Positions 33,227 to 44,684 of a stretch of DNA of 64,000 nt are shown here, piece by piece. Each line of letters opens with the position of its first letter. The stretch's first letter is position 1. The position numbers and the translations under genes are program-made. The stretch comes from Gammaproteobacteria bacterium (lineage in GTDB: Bacteria; Pseudomonadota; Gammaproteobacteria; Competibacterales; Competibacteraceae): NCBI GenBank assembly GCA_024235135.1, contig JACKMZ010000001.1:686001-750000 (forward strand), written 5' to 3'. The notes beneath the pieces are model-generated. The model did no database searches and was not told where the DNA came from. It saw only the letters and a list, made by a program, of their open reading frames with translations.

Positions 33227-35125
33227 TTATTCCGCCAAAGCTTCCAATGCTTCCTGCAGCTCAAGCCATTCTTCCTCCAACTGGCTCAGTTCCCGTTCGA
33301 TCTGGCCTTGCCGGAGCAGCGATTCCTTTAGTTTAGCCTTGTTGGATTCATCGTAGAGGGAGGCATCGGCCAGCCTGTTTTCGACGGTGGTCTTGTCCGC
33401 GCCGAGTTTATCCATCTGTTTTTCCAAGACGCGCAAACGCTGCTCAAGCGGCCGGCGCTTGACCGACAGGCGTTGCCGTTGCTCGGCTTCCAGGCGCTTT
33501 AGCTCCTGCCGTGAGGGACCGTCGGTGGCTGGTTTTCCACTCCCGTCCTCGGTGCGCTGGCGAGCATTCAACCAGTCCCGGTAATCGTCCAGATCGCCCT
33601 TGAAGGGCTGGACCCGGTTTTCCGCCACGAGCAGAAAATCATCCGTGGTGGTGCGCAGCAGATGCCGGTCGTGGGAAACCACGACCAAGGCGCCTTCGTA
33701 GTCCTGCAAGGCCAGTGTCAGTGCATGGCGCATTTCCAGATCGAGATGGTTCGTCGGTTCGTCCAGCAACAGTAGATTGGGTTTTTCCCAGACCAGCAGG
33801 GCCAACACCAGTCGGGCCTTTTCTCCCCCAGAGAAGGGTTCGACCGAGGCGACCGCCTGATCGCCGCGGAAACCGAAACCGCCCAGAAAATCCCGTGCAG
33901 CCTGGTCAGTGATCTGCTGATCCCGCTTTTGCAAATGTTGCAGGGGCGTCCATTCGGGGCGCAGCAACTCCAATTGGTGTTGGGCGAAATAGCCGATTTG
34001 TAGTCCCTGCCCTTCCTGACGCGCACCGGTCAGTGGTGGCAACAGGCCGGCAAGGAGCTTGATCAGCGTCGATTTACCCGCGCCGTTCGGTCCGAGTAGG
34101 CCGAGCCGGGTGCCGGCTTGAATGCTCAAACTGAACTGCTCAAGGACGATGCGCTGTTCGTAACCGGCCACGGATTTGTCCAGGGTTAACAACGGATTGG
34201 GCAGTTTATCCGGCGTTCTGAAGGCGAAATGAAAGAGTGAATCGATATGCGCCGGTGCAATTTTCTCCAAGCGTTCCAGTGACTTGATACGGCTTTGAGC
34301 CTGCCGGGCCTTGGTTGCCTTGGCGCGGAAGCGATCGATGAAGGATTGCAGATGGGCGATTTCCCGTTGTTGCTTTTCGTAACTGGCCTGTTGCAGAGCT
34401 AGACGGGCCGCGCGCTGTTCCTCGAAGGCGCTGTAATTGCCGCTGTAGAGGCGAATTTGCTGCTGATCCACATGGGCGATGTGGTCGACGACGTTGTCCA
34501 GAAAGTCCCTATCGTGTGAAATCAGCAGCAACATGCCTGGATAGGTGCGTAACCATTGTTCCAGCCACAAAACGGCATCCAAATCGAGGTGATTAGTCGG
34601 TTCGTCCAGCAGCAACATATCGGACCGAGCCATCAGGGCCTGAGCAAGATTCAGGCGTTCACGCCAGCCGCCGGAGAACTCGGCCACGGGTCGGTTAAGC
34701 TGTTCGGCGGTAAAGCCGAGTCCGGCGAGTAGTTTCCCGGCCCGCGCCCGCGCCGCGTAACCATCCAACGCATCGTATTGGGCGTGCAGCTCAGCCAGAC
34801 GCACGCCGTCGTGCTGGGCTTCGGCTTCCTGGAGAGCGTTCTCGATCCGGCGTAATTCGCTGTCTCCGTCCAGTGTAAAATCCAGGGCGGAGGTGGGTAA
34901 TGCCGGTGTATCCTGGGCGACATGGGCTATCCTGAGACGGGGGGGGAGTTCCAGATCGCCGGAATCCGGGTGTAACTCGCCCCGTAACAAGGCGAACAGA
35001 CTGGATTTGCCGCTGCCATTGGCGCCGATGATTCCCACCCGTTGGCTGGCGTGAATGGTCAGCGAAACGTCCTCGAACAAGGATTTGGCGCCGCGTTGCA
35101 GGGATAGGTTTCTAAGTGTCAGCAT
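33227..35125 (-). CDS. ABC-F family ATPase, YheS-like
   Basis: A 632-residue soluble protein with two ABC ATPase domains and no membrane helices. Walker A motifs are GANGSGKSS and GPNGAGKST; signatures FSGGWRER and FSGGEKAR; Walker B LLLDEPTNHLDLD and LLLDEPTNHLDLE. Between them is the charged P-site linker, and the last 90 residues form a coiled coil. ABC-F proteins bind the ribosomal E site and help stalled elongation. The length and C-terminal coil fit YheS best, though Uup is related. ATG 35125 gives the standard MLTLRNLSLQRG opening. Confidence 0.9.
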   Translation of the reverse strand: MLTLRNLSLQRGAKSLFEDVSLTIHASQRVGIIGANGSGKSSLFALLRGELHPDSGDLELPPRLRIAHVAQDTPALPTSALDFTLDGDSELRRIENALQEAEAQHDGVRLAELHAQYDALDGYAARARAGKLLAGLGFTAEQLNRPVAEFSGGWRERLNLAQALMARSDMLLLDEPTNHLDLDAVLWLEQWLRTYPGMLLLISHDRDFLDNVVDHIAHVDQQQIRLYSGNYSAFEEQRAARLALQQASYEKQQREIAHLQSFIDRFRAKATKARQAQSRIKSLERLEKIAPAHIDSLFHFAFRTPDKLPNPLLTLDKSVAGYEQRIVLEQFSLSIQAGTRLGLLGPNGAGKSTLIKLLAGLLPPLTGARQEGQGLQIGYFAQHQLELLRPEWTPLQHLQKRDQQITDQAARDFLGGFGFRGDQAVASVEPFSGGEKARLVLALLVWEKPNLLLLDEPTNHLDLEMRHALTLALQDYEGALVVVSHDRHLLRTTTDDFLLVAENRVQPFKGDLDDYRDWLNARQRTEDGSGKPATDGPSRQELKRLEAEQRQRLSVKRRPLEQRLRVLEKQMDKLGADKTTVENRLADASLYDESNKAKLKESLLRQGQIERELSQLEEEWLELQEALEALAE

Positions 35126-35253
35126 GGGCGGGAGTGTATCAGTTTGGCAATCGCCAGGTAAGATAGGGGCAAAGCGCACATCGGTCACATGAATATGAAA
35201 ATCAATGGCTTGTTGCAGTATAATGACACGTGATCCAACGCCTGGCATTTACC

Positions 35254-36012
35254 ATGAGTCATGACACGCCAACCCAATCCAGACTGACGGTTTTAATAGA
35301 CGCGGATAATGCCCAGCCCGCTATCCTGGATGGACTGTTGGCGGAAATCGCCAAATTCGGCATTGCCAGCGTCAAGCGCATCTACGGGGACTGGACGACG
35401 CCACACCTGGGCGGCTGGAAGTCGGCTTTGTTGGAGCATTCCATTCAGCCCATTCAACAGTTCCGCTATACGGTGGGTAAAAATGCGACTGACAGCGCCA
35501 TGATCATCGACGCCATGGATTTGCTGTATACCGGTCGCTTCGACGGTTTTTGCCTGGTTTCCAGCGACAGTGATTTTACACGGCTGGCCTCGCGTATCAG
35601 GGAGGCTGGGCTCACCGTGTACGGTTTTGGCGAGAAAAAAACGCCCAAGGCGTTCGTGTCCGCCTGCGACAAGTTCATTTTTACCGAGGTACTGTTGGAG
35701 CAGGAAGATGCCGAGGGCGAAGTCAAAAAACAATCGACCAATGAATTGAAAGGCAACACCAAACTTGTCAGCCTGTTCCGCAACGCCTTCGAGGCGGCTT
35801 CGGACGACAGTGGTTGGGCTCACCTGGGAGCGGTCGGCAGTAATATCGCCAAGCAGGCGCCAGAGTTCGATCCGCGTAACTACGGTTATAAAAAACTGCT
35901 TGATCTGGTCGCGGCCATAAAGCTGTTCGATGTTGACGAACGTTTACAGAACAATGGATTGTCCAAGTCCGTGTATATCCGAGATCGGCGCAAGAAGCCG
36001 GAAAAAACTTGA
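35254..36012 (+). CDS. NYN-domain ribonuclease-like protein with C-terminal LOTUS (OST-HTH) domain
   Basis: A 252-residue predicted RNA-processing protein. The N-terminal NYN/PIN-like domain shows the acidic active-site residues in VLIDADNAQ (IDADN), TDSAMIIDAMDLLY and CLVSSDSDFTRL. The C-terminal 75 residues (from LVSLFRNAFEA) match an OST-HTH/LOTUS domain, including GWAHLGAVGSNI and DPRNYGYKKLLDLV, which bind RNA. LabA/DUF88-like proteins of this build are widespread and little studied. It lies just upstream of a tRNA cluster. Confidence 0.9.
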   Translation: MSHDTPTQSRLTVLIDADNAQPAILDGLLAEIAKFGIASVKRIYGDWTTPHLGGWKSALLEHSIQPIQQFRYTVGKNATDSAMIIDAMDLLYTGRFDGFCLVSSDSDFTRLASRIREAGLTVYGFGEKKTPKAFVSACDKFIFTEVLLEQEDAEGEVKKQSTNELKGNTKLVSLFRNAFEAASDDSGWAHLGAVGSNIAKQAPEFDPRNYGYKKLLDLVAAIKLFDVDERLQNNGLSKSVYIRDRRKKPEKT

Positions 36013-36054
36013 TGGGACCATGCGCCGCGGGTGTGGCCAGTCCCGTTGAGTCGC

Positions 36055-36083
36055 TTGACGAGCGACTGCGTGAGCCTTAGAAT
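36055..36083 (+). promoter_or_regulatory. Sigma-70 promoter of the tRNA cluster
   Basis: TTGACG (36055-36060), 17-bp spacer, TAGAAT (36078-36083). The expected transcription start is about 36090, a few bases ahead of the tRNA-Gly 5' end at 36097. Confidence 0.75.
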
Positions 36084-36096
36084 TCACCGATTGTTT

Positions 36097-36172
<76 letters not shown>

Positions 36173-36184
36173 GATTTTCTGGAG

Positions 36185-36208
36185 AACCCCGCTCAACGGG
36201 GTTTTTTT
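36185..36208 (+). terminator. Terminator after tRNA-Gly
   Basis: AACCCCG, CTCAA loop, CGGGGTT, then seven T (run shared with the stem). It lies between tRNA-Gly and tRNA-Cys, so readthrough or a second promoter is needed for the following tRNAs. Confidence 0.75.
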
Positions 36209-36227
36209 GTCAGATCATTTCACTGAT

Positions 36228-36301
36228 GGCTAGGTGGCAGAGTGGTCATGCAGCGGCCTGCAAAGCCGTGGACGCCGGTTCGATTCCGACCCTAGCCTCC
36301 A
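36228..36301 (+). tRNA. tRNA-Cys (GCA)
   Basis: A 74-base cloverleaf with acceptor GGCTAGG/CCTAGCC, anticodon GCA in CTGCAAA, T-loop GTTCGATTC and encoded CCA with discriminator T, as expected for tRNA-Cys. Confidence 0.95.
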
Positions 36302-36309
36302 CATCCCCT

Positions 36310-36396
36310 GCCCGGGTGGCGGAATTGGTAGACGCAGCAGACTTAAAATCTGCCGGCCGTTAGGCTGTACCGGTTCGAGTCCGGTCCTGGGCACCA
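36310..36396 (+). tRNA. tRNA-Leu (TAA)
   Basis: An 87-base class II tRNA with acceptor GCCCGGG/CCTGGGC (one G-T pair), anticodon TAA in CTTAAAA, a long variable arm, T-loop GTTCGAGTC and encoded ACCA. Confidence 0.96.
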
Positions 36397-36442
36397 TCGT
36401 CATTTTTTCTTGCCGCGTCGACGATTGGCGTAACCGACCCTA

Positions 36443-36898
36443 TCAATCCCAAGGCGCTGTGGGGAAATACGCTTCCAAACCCGGCACGTTGGGCGCTGTT
36501 CCATTGACCGTCCAGTAACAGGTCAGGCGGCAGAAATTGTCCAGATCGATCTGAACCAGGCAGGTTTCTTCGCGTCCGGAACCGCTGAAGCGAATCAGGT
36601 CCACGTTTCCGTCGTCATTCTGCTGTACTGTCCCTACAGCCGTGATGGATTTGCCGGCTATCGTCTTTACCAGGTTGAAATGCCCGGTTTCGGAGCTGAT
36701 TTCGGCGGTACCGGCGTAGACGTCGCCGTTCTCGGGAAACTTCCCGAGCAGCGTGAAATGGCCGGGGACGATGTTGAAAAAGATGTGTTCGTCGGCGGGT
36801 TCAGCGGACCGGCTGGAAACAGGCACTGTAAGGCCGACGACGGCAAAACCCACGGCGAGTAGCTTGACGGTCGGATCGCTGTTTGGCCGAATTTTCAT
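36443..36898 (-). CDS. Secreted hypothetical protein
   Basis: A 151-residue protein of no family I recognise. GGAGG lies 7 bases before ATG 36898, which decides the start. An N-terminal signal peptide (KLLAVGFAVVGLTVPVSSRSA) is followed by a beta-rich domain with alternating strands and three cysteines near the C terminus (TCLVQI, FCRLTCYW). It is probably periplasmic or extracellular. It lies between two tRNA loci and is transcribed alone from the minus strand. Confidence 0.72.
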   Translation of the reverse strand: MKIRPNSDPTVKLLAVGFAVVGLTVPVSSRSAEPADEHIFFNIVPGHFTLLGKFPENGDVYAGTAEISSETGHFNLVKTIAGKSITAVGTVQQNDDGNVDLIRFSGSGREETCLVQIDLDNFCRLTCYWTVNGTAPNVPGLEAYFPTAPWD

Positions 36899-36941
36899 CG
36901 CGCATCCTCCACCAAGATCGATCGGGGCGCCCCACAACGAA

Positions 36942-36974
36942 AAAGGCCCGGTTGTCGAAACAAATCGGGCCTTT
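36942..36974 (-). terminator. Terminator of tRNA-Asn
   Basis: On the minus strand AAAGGCCCG...CGGGCCTTTTT with a 15-base loop, 8 bp downstream of the tRNA-Asn 3' end. Confidence 0.8.
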
Positions 36975-36981
36975 CCTCATC

Positions 36982-37057
36982 TGGCTCCCCGGGACGGACT
37001 CGAACCGCCGACCCAGTGGTTAACAGCCACTTGCTCTACCGACTGAGCTACCGGGGA
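36982..37057 (-). tRNA. tRNA-Asn (GTT)
   Basis: A 76-base cloverleaf on the minus strand with acceptor TCCCCGG/CCGGGGA, anticodon GTT in CTGTTAA, T-loop GTTCGAGTC, discriminator G and encoded CCA. Confidence 0.96.
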
Positions 37058-37117
37058 ATAAGACCGCATATGCTAGCGACTACCCCAGCAGCGGTCAACA
37101 CGCATTTTCAGAAATTG

Positions 37118-38296
37118 CTATTGGGTGACGGCTTTGGAGATGCGTCCCATCGCGTCTTCCAGGTTCTTCATGCTGGTCGCGAAGGAAATCCGCATGCAGC
37201 CATCGGCTCCGAAAGCAGAGCCCGGCACCATCGCAACGCCGGCGTCGGTCAGGAAAAATTCCGCCATGGCGATGTCATCCTTGAATCGCCCTTCCATGAA
37301 CTGGCTGAAGTTCGGGAACGAATAGAAGGTGCCATCCGCCGCCAGCACGTCCACGCCTGGCATGGCCTGCAAGGACTCGTAAACGAACGCATGCCGCTCT
37401 TTGAACGCCTTGACCATGGTGCCGATGCAGCTTTGATCGCCTTCCAAGGCGGCCTGAGCCGCTACCTGCGAAATGGAGGTCGGATTGGAGGTGCTCTGCG
37501 ACTGGATATTATCCATGGCTTTGATCAAGTCCTTGGGACCGCCGCAGTATCCGATACGCCAGCCGGTCATGGCATAAGTCTTGGAAACGCCGTTGATGAC
37601 CACCGTGCGGTCGTAAAGATCGGGGCAGGCCATCACGATGTTGCTGAACGGTTCGTCTACCCACAGGATACTTTCGTAAATATCGTCCGTAGCGATCGTA
37701 ATTTGCGGATACTTGAGCAGAACCTCGCCCAGGGCCGCCAATTCGGCACGGGTGTAAGCGATGCCCGTGGGGTTGGATGGACTGTTCATGATGAACAAAC
37801 GGCTGCGTGGCGTGATGGCCGCTTCCAATTGCTCCGGCGTAATCTTAAATCGCTGCTCGACGCCCGCCGTCACGATCACGGGCGTCGCTTCGGCCAGCAG
37901 CGCCATATCCGGATAGGATACCCAGTACGGAGCGGGAATAATGACCTCATCGCCTTTGTTCACCAGCGCCTGAATCAGGTTGTAGATGCTGTGCTTGGCG
38001 CCACTGGATACCAGAATCTGGTTGGGTTCGTATTTCAGACCGTTGTCGCGCTCGAATTTGGCGATAATGGCCTTCTTCAATCCGACCGTGCCACCGACTG
38101 GCGTGTACTTGGTGAAGCCATCGTTGATCGCCTTGATCGCGGCTGCCTTGATGAAATCCGGCGTATCGAAATCGGGCTCACCGGCGCCCAGGCCGACCAC
38201 ATTGTGGCCCGCCGCCTTCAGGGCGTTAGCCTTCGCTGTAACAGCCAGTGTCGGCGAGGGTTTGATCAGTTGCACACGTTCAGACAATGTAGACAC
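37118..38296 (-). CDS. Class I/II pyridoxal-phosphate aminotransferase (aspartate aminotransferase, AatA type)
   Basis: A 392-residue aminotransferase of the I-gamma/Ib aspartate aminotransferase branch, which transfers the amino group between aspartate and 2-oxoglutarate (some also act as prephenate aminotransferases). Landmarks are VVGLGAGEPDFDTPDFIK, FIMNSPSNPTGIAYTRAEL, the PLP lysine in SKTYAMTGWRIGYCGGP and the carboxylate-binding Arg in GCMRISFA near the C terminus. It is a single-gene unit divergent from uvrB. Confidence 0.93.
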   Translation of the reverse strand: MSTLSERVQLIKPSPTLAVTAKANALKAAGHNVVGLGAGEPDFDTPDFIKAAAIKAINDGFTKYTPVGGTVGLKKAIIAKFERDNGLKYEPNQILVSSGAKHSIYNLIQALVNKGDEVIIPAPYWVSYPDMALLAEATPVIVTAGVEQRFKITPEQLEAAITPRSRLFIMNSPSNPTGIAYTRAELAALGEVLLKYPQITIATDDIYESILWVDEPFSNIVMACPDLYDRTVVINGVSKTYAMTGWRIGYCGGPKDLIKAMDNIQSQSTSNPTSISQVAAQAALEGDQSCIGTMVKAFKERHAFVYESLQAMPGVDVLAADGTFYSFPNFSQFMEGRFKDDIAMAEFFLTDAGVAMVPGSAFGADGCMRISFATSMKNLEDAMGRISKAVTQ

Positions 38297-38386
38297 GGGG
38301 ACTCCTATCAGAATGTAACGGGTTGAACATATTTATCTAAACTGGCATCAGATGATAGTGGATTCTGCCATCCCGTACCAAATTCC

Positions 38387-40411
<2,025 letters not shown>

Positions 40412-40416
40412 GTGGC

Positions 40417-40434
40417 GCGGGGGAAATCCCCCGC
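40417..40434 (+). terminator. Hairpin after uvrB
   Basis: GCGGGGG, AAAT loop, CCCCCGC, 5 bp after the uvrB stop, between two convergent genes. The following T content is weak, so it is a tentative terminator. Confidence 0.5.
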
Positions 40435-40454
40435 CTTGCTGAACGGTTCCGAGT

Positions 40455-40892
40455 TCAAACGCCCATGGACAACAGTTCGAATAGGTCGCTGGTCGCGCCC
40501 TGAAGCATGCCGAGGGCGTCCCAATTGTCCCAGGACTCGACGATCTGGTTATTGGAGAAATGCTGGATGCTGATTCCGGCCAGGGTCAAAGCCTCGCCGC
40601 TGGGCGCCATGCCCATAAAATCGCTTTGTTGTGTGCCCTGAACGGTCCAGCGGGTCGCCACACTGTTGCCTTCGGCGATCTGCTCCTCGATGACGAAGCG
40701 AATGTCGGGAAAGGCGAACTGGAACATGGCGGTAAATTGTTTGAGCCCCTTGGGGCCCTGGATGGCATCGGCGCGGGCGGCGATATGGCCGATGTAGCCA
40801 GGCGCATATAACTCGTCGATGCAATCCAGATCACGACGATTCCAGATCGCTTCAAAGCTGCGGCGCGCGAGCACCTTGTTGGTTTCTGACAT
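40455..40892 (-). CDS. SnoaL-like ester cyclase-fold protein
   Basis: A 145-residue alpha+beta-barrel protein of the SnoaL/NTF2-like group. NKVLARRSFEAIWNRRDLD at the start, YIGHIA and the later FPDIRFVIEEQIAEGNSVATRWTVQGT are typical of these proteins. The family includes polyketide cyclases but most members are of unknown function. No biosynthetic genes are near, so no specific reaction can be assigned. Confidence 0.85.
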   Translation of the reverse strand: MSETNKVLARRSFEAIWNRRDLDCIDELYAPGYIGHIAARADAIQGPKGLKQFTAMFQFAFPDIRFVIEEQIAEGNSVATRWTVQGTQQSDFMGMAPSGEALTLAGISIQHFSNNQIVESWDNWDALGMLQGATSDLFELLSMGV

Positions 40893-41078
40893 GATGAATT
40901 CCTGGAATGATGATGATCGTTTCCCAGGCGCCCGTAAGCCGGCGTCAGGTTGGCGGGGCTGGCGTACAGGGATTTTATCAGTGTAGTCATTTGGGTAAGG
41001 ATAAGCCAGCTAGTTTGGCGGCAGGCCGGCGCCTTGCCGTATACTCGTCATGCTAGCCACTACCTTAGTCTTTCCGAA

Positions 41079-43253
41079 ATGCCTATCCATTACAGCAATG
41101 TTGAACAATGCGTGGATGATGTATTGGCCAAACTCGGCAACACACTGGTCATCGCCATCCCGCTTGGCTTGGGTAAGCCGAATCATCTGGTCAATGCATT
41201 TTACCGCCGGGCTTGCCAGAACCCCTCCGTTCAACTGACGCTACTCACTGCATTGACCCTGGAAAAGCCCACGGGAGCCAGTGATCTGGAAAGGCGCTTT
41301 CTTCAACCGTTCGTGGCAAGGGTCTTCGGCAATTATCCCGAGCTGGAATATGCCGCCGCCGTCCGCAAAGGGCAATTACCCGACAATATCACCGTCGAGG
41401 AATTCTTTTTCAAACCCGGTTCGTGGGTCAACTCCGGCTACGCGCAACGCCATTACTCCAGTATCAATTACACCCATGTTGCCCGTGAATTGATCGCCCG
41501 CGGCGTTAATGTGGTTGCCCAGATGCTGTCCAAGCGCCACCTGCAAGGCGAAATCCGCTACAGTTTGGGTTGCAATCCGGACCTGACCTTGGATCTGATA
41601 CCGTTGCTCAAAGCACAACAGGCCTACGGTAAGGATTACATGATCGTCGGGCAAGTGAACGCCAACTTGCCGTTCATGTACCACGATGCTGTGTTACGGC
41701 GCGAGGATTTGCATGGCGTGGTGGATAATCCCGCCGATGACTTCACCCTGTTCGGGCCACCCAACATGCCCGTGGCGACCCAGGACTATCTGCTGGGGCT
41801 TTACGCCAGCACGCTTATCAAGGACGGTGGCACGGTGCAAATCGGCATCGGTTCGTTGGGGGATGCCGTCGCTTATTGCTGCCGACTCAGACACCACGAC
41901 AACGCACGTTATCGGACTGTGCTGTCCCATTTGGGTATGACCGAGAGGTACCCGGATCTCATCGCAAAACTTGGCGGCGTGGCGCCGTTCTCGCAAGGTT
42001 TGTACGGTTCCAGCGAGATGTTCGTCAACGGCTTTTGGCATCTGTACCAGGACGGCATACTCAAACGCCGGGTCTATGACGACATCGCCCTGCAACGATT
42101 GCTCGATCAGGGTGAAATCACCGAGCAAGTGACGCTCGCCACGCTGGATCGGTTGTTGCGGGACGGCGCTATTCAGGAACGGCTGAGCGAACGGGATTTC
42201 TCCTATCTGCAGCGGTTCGGAGTATTCCGCGAATCTTTGGTCTACCAGGAAGGCTATATCCTGTTTCCCGGAAACGCGCGTTGTGTGGCGAATCTGAACG
42301 ATCCGTCCATGCGTCGACTGATCGAAGAACAGGGCCTGGGGGACCGCCTCAAGAATGGCATCGTTTTGCATGCCGGATTTTTTCTGGGTCCACAATCCCT
42401 GTACCGCTCCTTGGCCGATCTTGGCGAGGCGGAATGCAAAGCTTTTTGCATGACCGCCATCAGTCGGGTCAATCAGCTGTATGGGCACGAACAACTCGCC
42501 ACGCGGCAGAGAAGGGATGCACGGTTTCTCAACACGACGATGATGATGACCTTGCTGGGGGCTGCGGTTTCCGATGGTCTTGACAATGGCCAGGTCGTCA
42601 GTGGAGTCGGCGGGCAGTATAACTTCGTGGCCATGGCCCATGCGCTGCCGGGCGCGCGTTCCATTCTCATGCTGCGCAGTACCCGCATCAAAGGCGACGT
42701 CACCCACTCCAACCTGTTGTGGAATTACGGTCATGTGACGATCCCACGCCATTTGCGGGACATCGTGATCACGGAATACGGGATCGCCGATGTGCGGGGT
42801 AAGCCCGATGCGGAAGTGATCGCGGCTTTGCTCAATATCGCCGATTCCCAATATCAGGACGAGTTGCTGACGACGGCTAAGCGCGCTGGAAAAATCTCCC
42901 AGGATTACGTCATTCCCGATCAATTCCGCCATAACACGGCGGAGCGTCTCGAAGAAGAACTGGCCGCGTTCAAATCCGAAGCATTATTTCCGAGCTTCCC
43001 GTTCGGCTCGGATTTTACCCCGGAAGAGGTCGTCCTGGCCGAAGTATTGACGAGCCTGAAAAGCCGTTTGGGTTCGTTCGGCGGGTTGCTTAAAGGGGTT
43101 CTGCAGGCGGTGGATGCCGGGCCCATACCGGAAGCGGCCAAACCGTACCTTGAGCGAATGCAACTGGACCCGCCGAGCGGTTGGCGGGATGAATTCATCC
43201 AACGCATGATTCTGGCCGAACTCCGTGCGGGTGGCCACCTCGCTAATGATTAG
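41079..43253 (+). CDS. Acetyl-CoA hydrolase/transferase-family protein (large form)
   Basis: A 724-residue protein of the acetyl-CoA hydrolase/CoA-transferase family. The C-terminal part carries the recognisable GVGGQYNFVAMAHALPGARS and ITEYGIADVRGK blocks; the N-terminal IPLGLGKPNHLVNAFYRRA starts a CoA-transferase-type fold. At 724 residues it is well over the usual 430-550, with extra sequence in the middle and a 100-residue C-terminal tail. The reaction (CoA hydrolysis or transfer between acetate and other acids) is not settled by sequence. I use ATG 41079 as the start; the frame is open 43 codons upstream. Confidence 0.8.
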   Translation: MPIHYSNVEQCVDDVLAKLGNTLVIAIPLGLGKPNHLVNAFYRRACQNPSVQLTLLTALTLEKPTGASDLERRFLQPFVARVFGNYPELEYAAAVRKGQLPDNITVEEFFFKPGSWVNSGYAQRHYSSINYTHVARELIARGVNVVAQMLSKRHLQGEIRYSLGCNPDLTLDLIPLLKAQQAYGKDYMIVGQVNANLPFMYHDAVLRREDLHGVVDNPADDFTLFGPPNMPVATQDYLLGLYASTLIKDGGTVQIGIGSLGDAVAYCCRLRHHDNARYRTVLSHLGMTERYPDLIAKLGGVAPFSQGLYGSSEMFVNGFWHLYQDGILKRRVYDDIALQRLLDQGEITEQVTLATLDRLLRDGAIQERLSERDFSYLQRFGVFRESLVYQEGYILFPGNARCVANLNDPSMRRLIEEQGLGDRLKNGIVLHAGFFLGPQSLYRSLADLGEAECKAFCMTAISRVNQLYGHEQLATRQRRDARFLNTTMMMTLLGAAVSDGLDNGQVVSGVGGQYNFVAMAHALPGARSILMLRSTRIKGDVTHSNLLWNYGHVTIPRHLRDIVITEYGIADVRGKPDAEVIAALLNIADSQYQDELLTTAKRAGKISQDYVIPDQFRHNTAERLEEELAAFKSEALFPSFPFGSDFTPEEVVLAEVLTSLKSRLGSFGGLLKGVLQAVDAGPIPEAAKPYLERMQLDPPSGWRDEFIQRMILAELRAGGHLAND

Positions 43254-43473
43254 TAAGCTGACGCCGTTACAAAGTGGTTTCAAATTGTTACCAAAATAAC
43301 GGCCGGCGACATCGTTACGTTACATTGTCCCTGTATCATCCGAATCGTTTCAAACAGAGAGGCCCGCGTGTCGAGGGCGACAGCCTGCCGGCTCGGGTGG
43401 AAAGGACGCCTAAAATTGTGTTCGGATAAGGACAAAAAAGTTTGGCTTCAAATTATGTCAGTACGGTTTTCAA
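43254..43473. other. Intergenic region after the acetyl-CoA hydrolase-like gene
   Basis: 220 bp with several GTTAC/GTAAC-like words but no clear palindrome, promoter or RNA gene. Confidence 0.4.
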
Positions 43474-44037
43474 GTGGCCAACAACACCTATTCATTTGCT
43501 GTATCTCACCATGTCGCCCTACGAACGGACGTGCGCTCCGTAACCGACGATTTCTGGCCGGAAGAGGTGCTTACGAAGCTGATGAGGTCGTCGTTGCAGG
43601 CGACGGACGCTCGCAATGGAATACTGCTTCTTCGCCGGGCGGAACATTTACACATAGAGGCTATAGCCTGCGCCGAATTCAATCAGGTGACCGTCAATCA
43701 AGCGATACCCTTGTCTACCTTGGCGGCGGTTACGAACGATTGCTTGCTGTTACCCATATCGTTGATCGATAAGGTATCCCGCACTGCTGTGGGCGTGGTG
43801 TTGAGCGATGCGAACGGCGGCCATTCCTACCAGAGAGACCCCTACATCCGTGTCCGCAAACCGCGGTCCATACTTTGTGTGCCCTTGTGCAAACAGGACC
43901 GTTTGGTTGGGGTGCTGTATCTGGAAGATCCGGTGACGCAGGACGCCTTCGATGCTCGAGATGCCGAAGCAGTTAGGGTTCTCGGCAAACGGGCGGTGAC
44001 TTGCTTGGAAGCCAGTGGCTTTGCTGAATGCGTGTGA
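43474..44037 (+). pseudogene. GAF-domain fragment of a signalling protein
   Basis: A 187-residue reading frame (GTG start) that covers one GAF domain. The pattern LTKLMRSSLQATDARNGILLL, then VSRTAVGVVLSDA, DPYIRVRKPRSILCVPL and LVGVLYLEDPVTQDAF is what I recall for the GAF domain of large Ser/Thr-kinase/AAA/histidine-kinase hybrids. The frame ends right at the domain boundary, no kinase or output domain follows, and no good ribosome-binding site precedes it. I read it as a remnant; a free-standing GAF protein is possible. Confidence 0.6.
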
Positions 44038-44684
44038 CAACGGGAACGGATGTTCCTGCGGCAGCGAAACTTTTGGCTTTACGACGAGCTTTCGTAGGTG
44101 TTTGCCCATCCTCGGCAGTCATGCTCTACCTGAGAAAGCCTGAAACTGGGTCATGTTCGCCACCCGATGGTGCGTGCTCAGATAGAGCATTTTCTTCCCC
44201 CTGATCCCGCGGAGTGAGCGGAGGCCATGGGTATCGGGTAAACGTTGGACCCCGTGCTCTAAGATGTGGCTGGACGGCGTAGTCAAGCGCAATCGTCCGG
44301 ATGGCAATGTCCAGGCTTGCGGACGACTGATCCCATTTCTATCATGATAAGTTGCCGAAAGGGTTAGCGATCGGTCGTTTCCAAAGAATTTGCCGCCAAG
44401 CATCGGTCAAAATATCAATACCTTAGGTGATGGGATAGCCAACCTCGGGTACCGACGCCTGAAGTGGATGTTGTTGCTGGATTTTCCCTTTCCATGCTTT
44501 GTCTGGAACAGTCTTTGCAACTCGAAGTCTTTCAAGAGGCGAAGGCAGGTGGCTGGGTGAATACTTTTCCCAACGGCTTTGTTTTCTCTCGCTTCCGTAC
44601 CCGTGTCTGCAATATCATTGGCCGTTACTCAAACAACCGGTTCGAACCCATCGATGCGACTAAGAGGGGCCTGCCTGGAGATGA
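44038..44684. other. Gene-free stretch between GAF fragment and ATP-grasp gene
   Basis: About 650 bp. Short open frames on both strands (for example 44119-44403 minus, 44464-44688 plus) have no recognisable domain and no good start sites. Probably decayed DNA plus the promoter of the ATP-grasp operon. Confidence 0.45.

Noticed and set aside
43260..43330. Repeated GTTAC words after the acetyl-CoA hydrolase-like gene (also near 26224, 54530 and 63980)
   Set aside because: Short, irregular in spacing and orientation; below what I can separate from chance.
44119..44403. 94-residue frame on the minus strand
   Set aside because: No domain, no start signal, in a decayed stretch; most likely chance.
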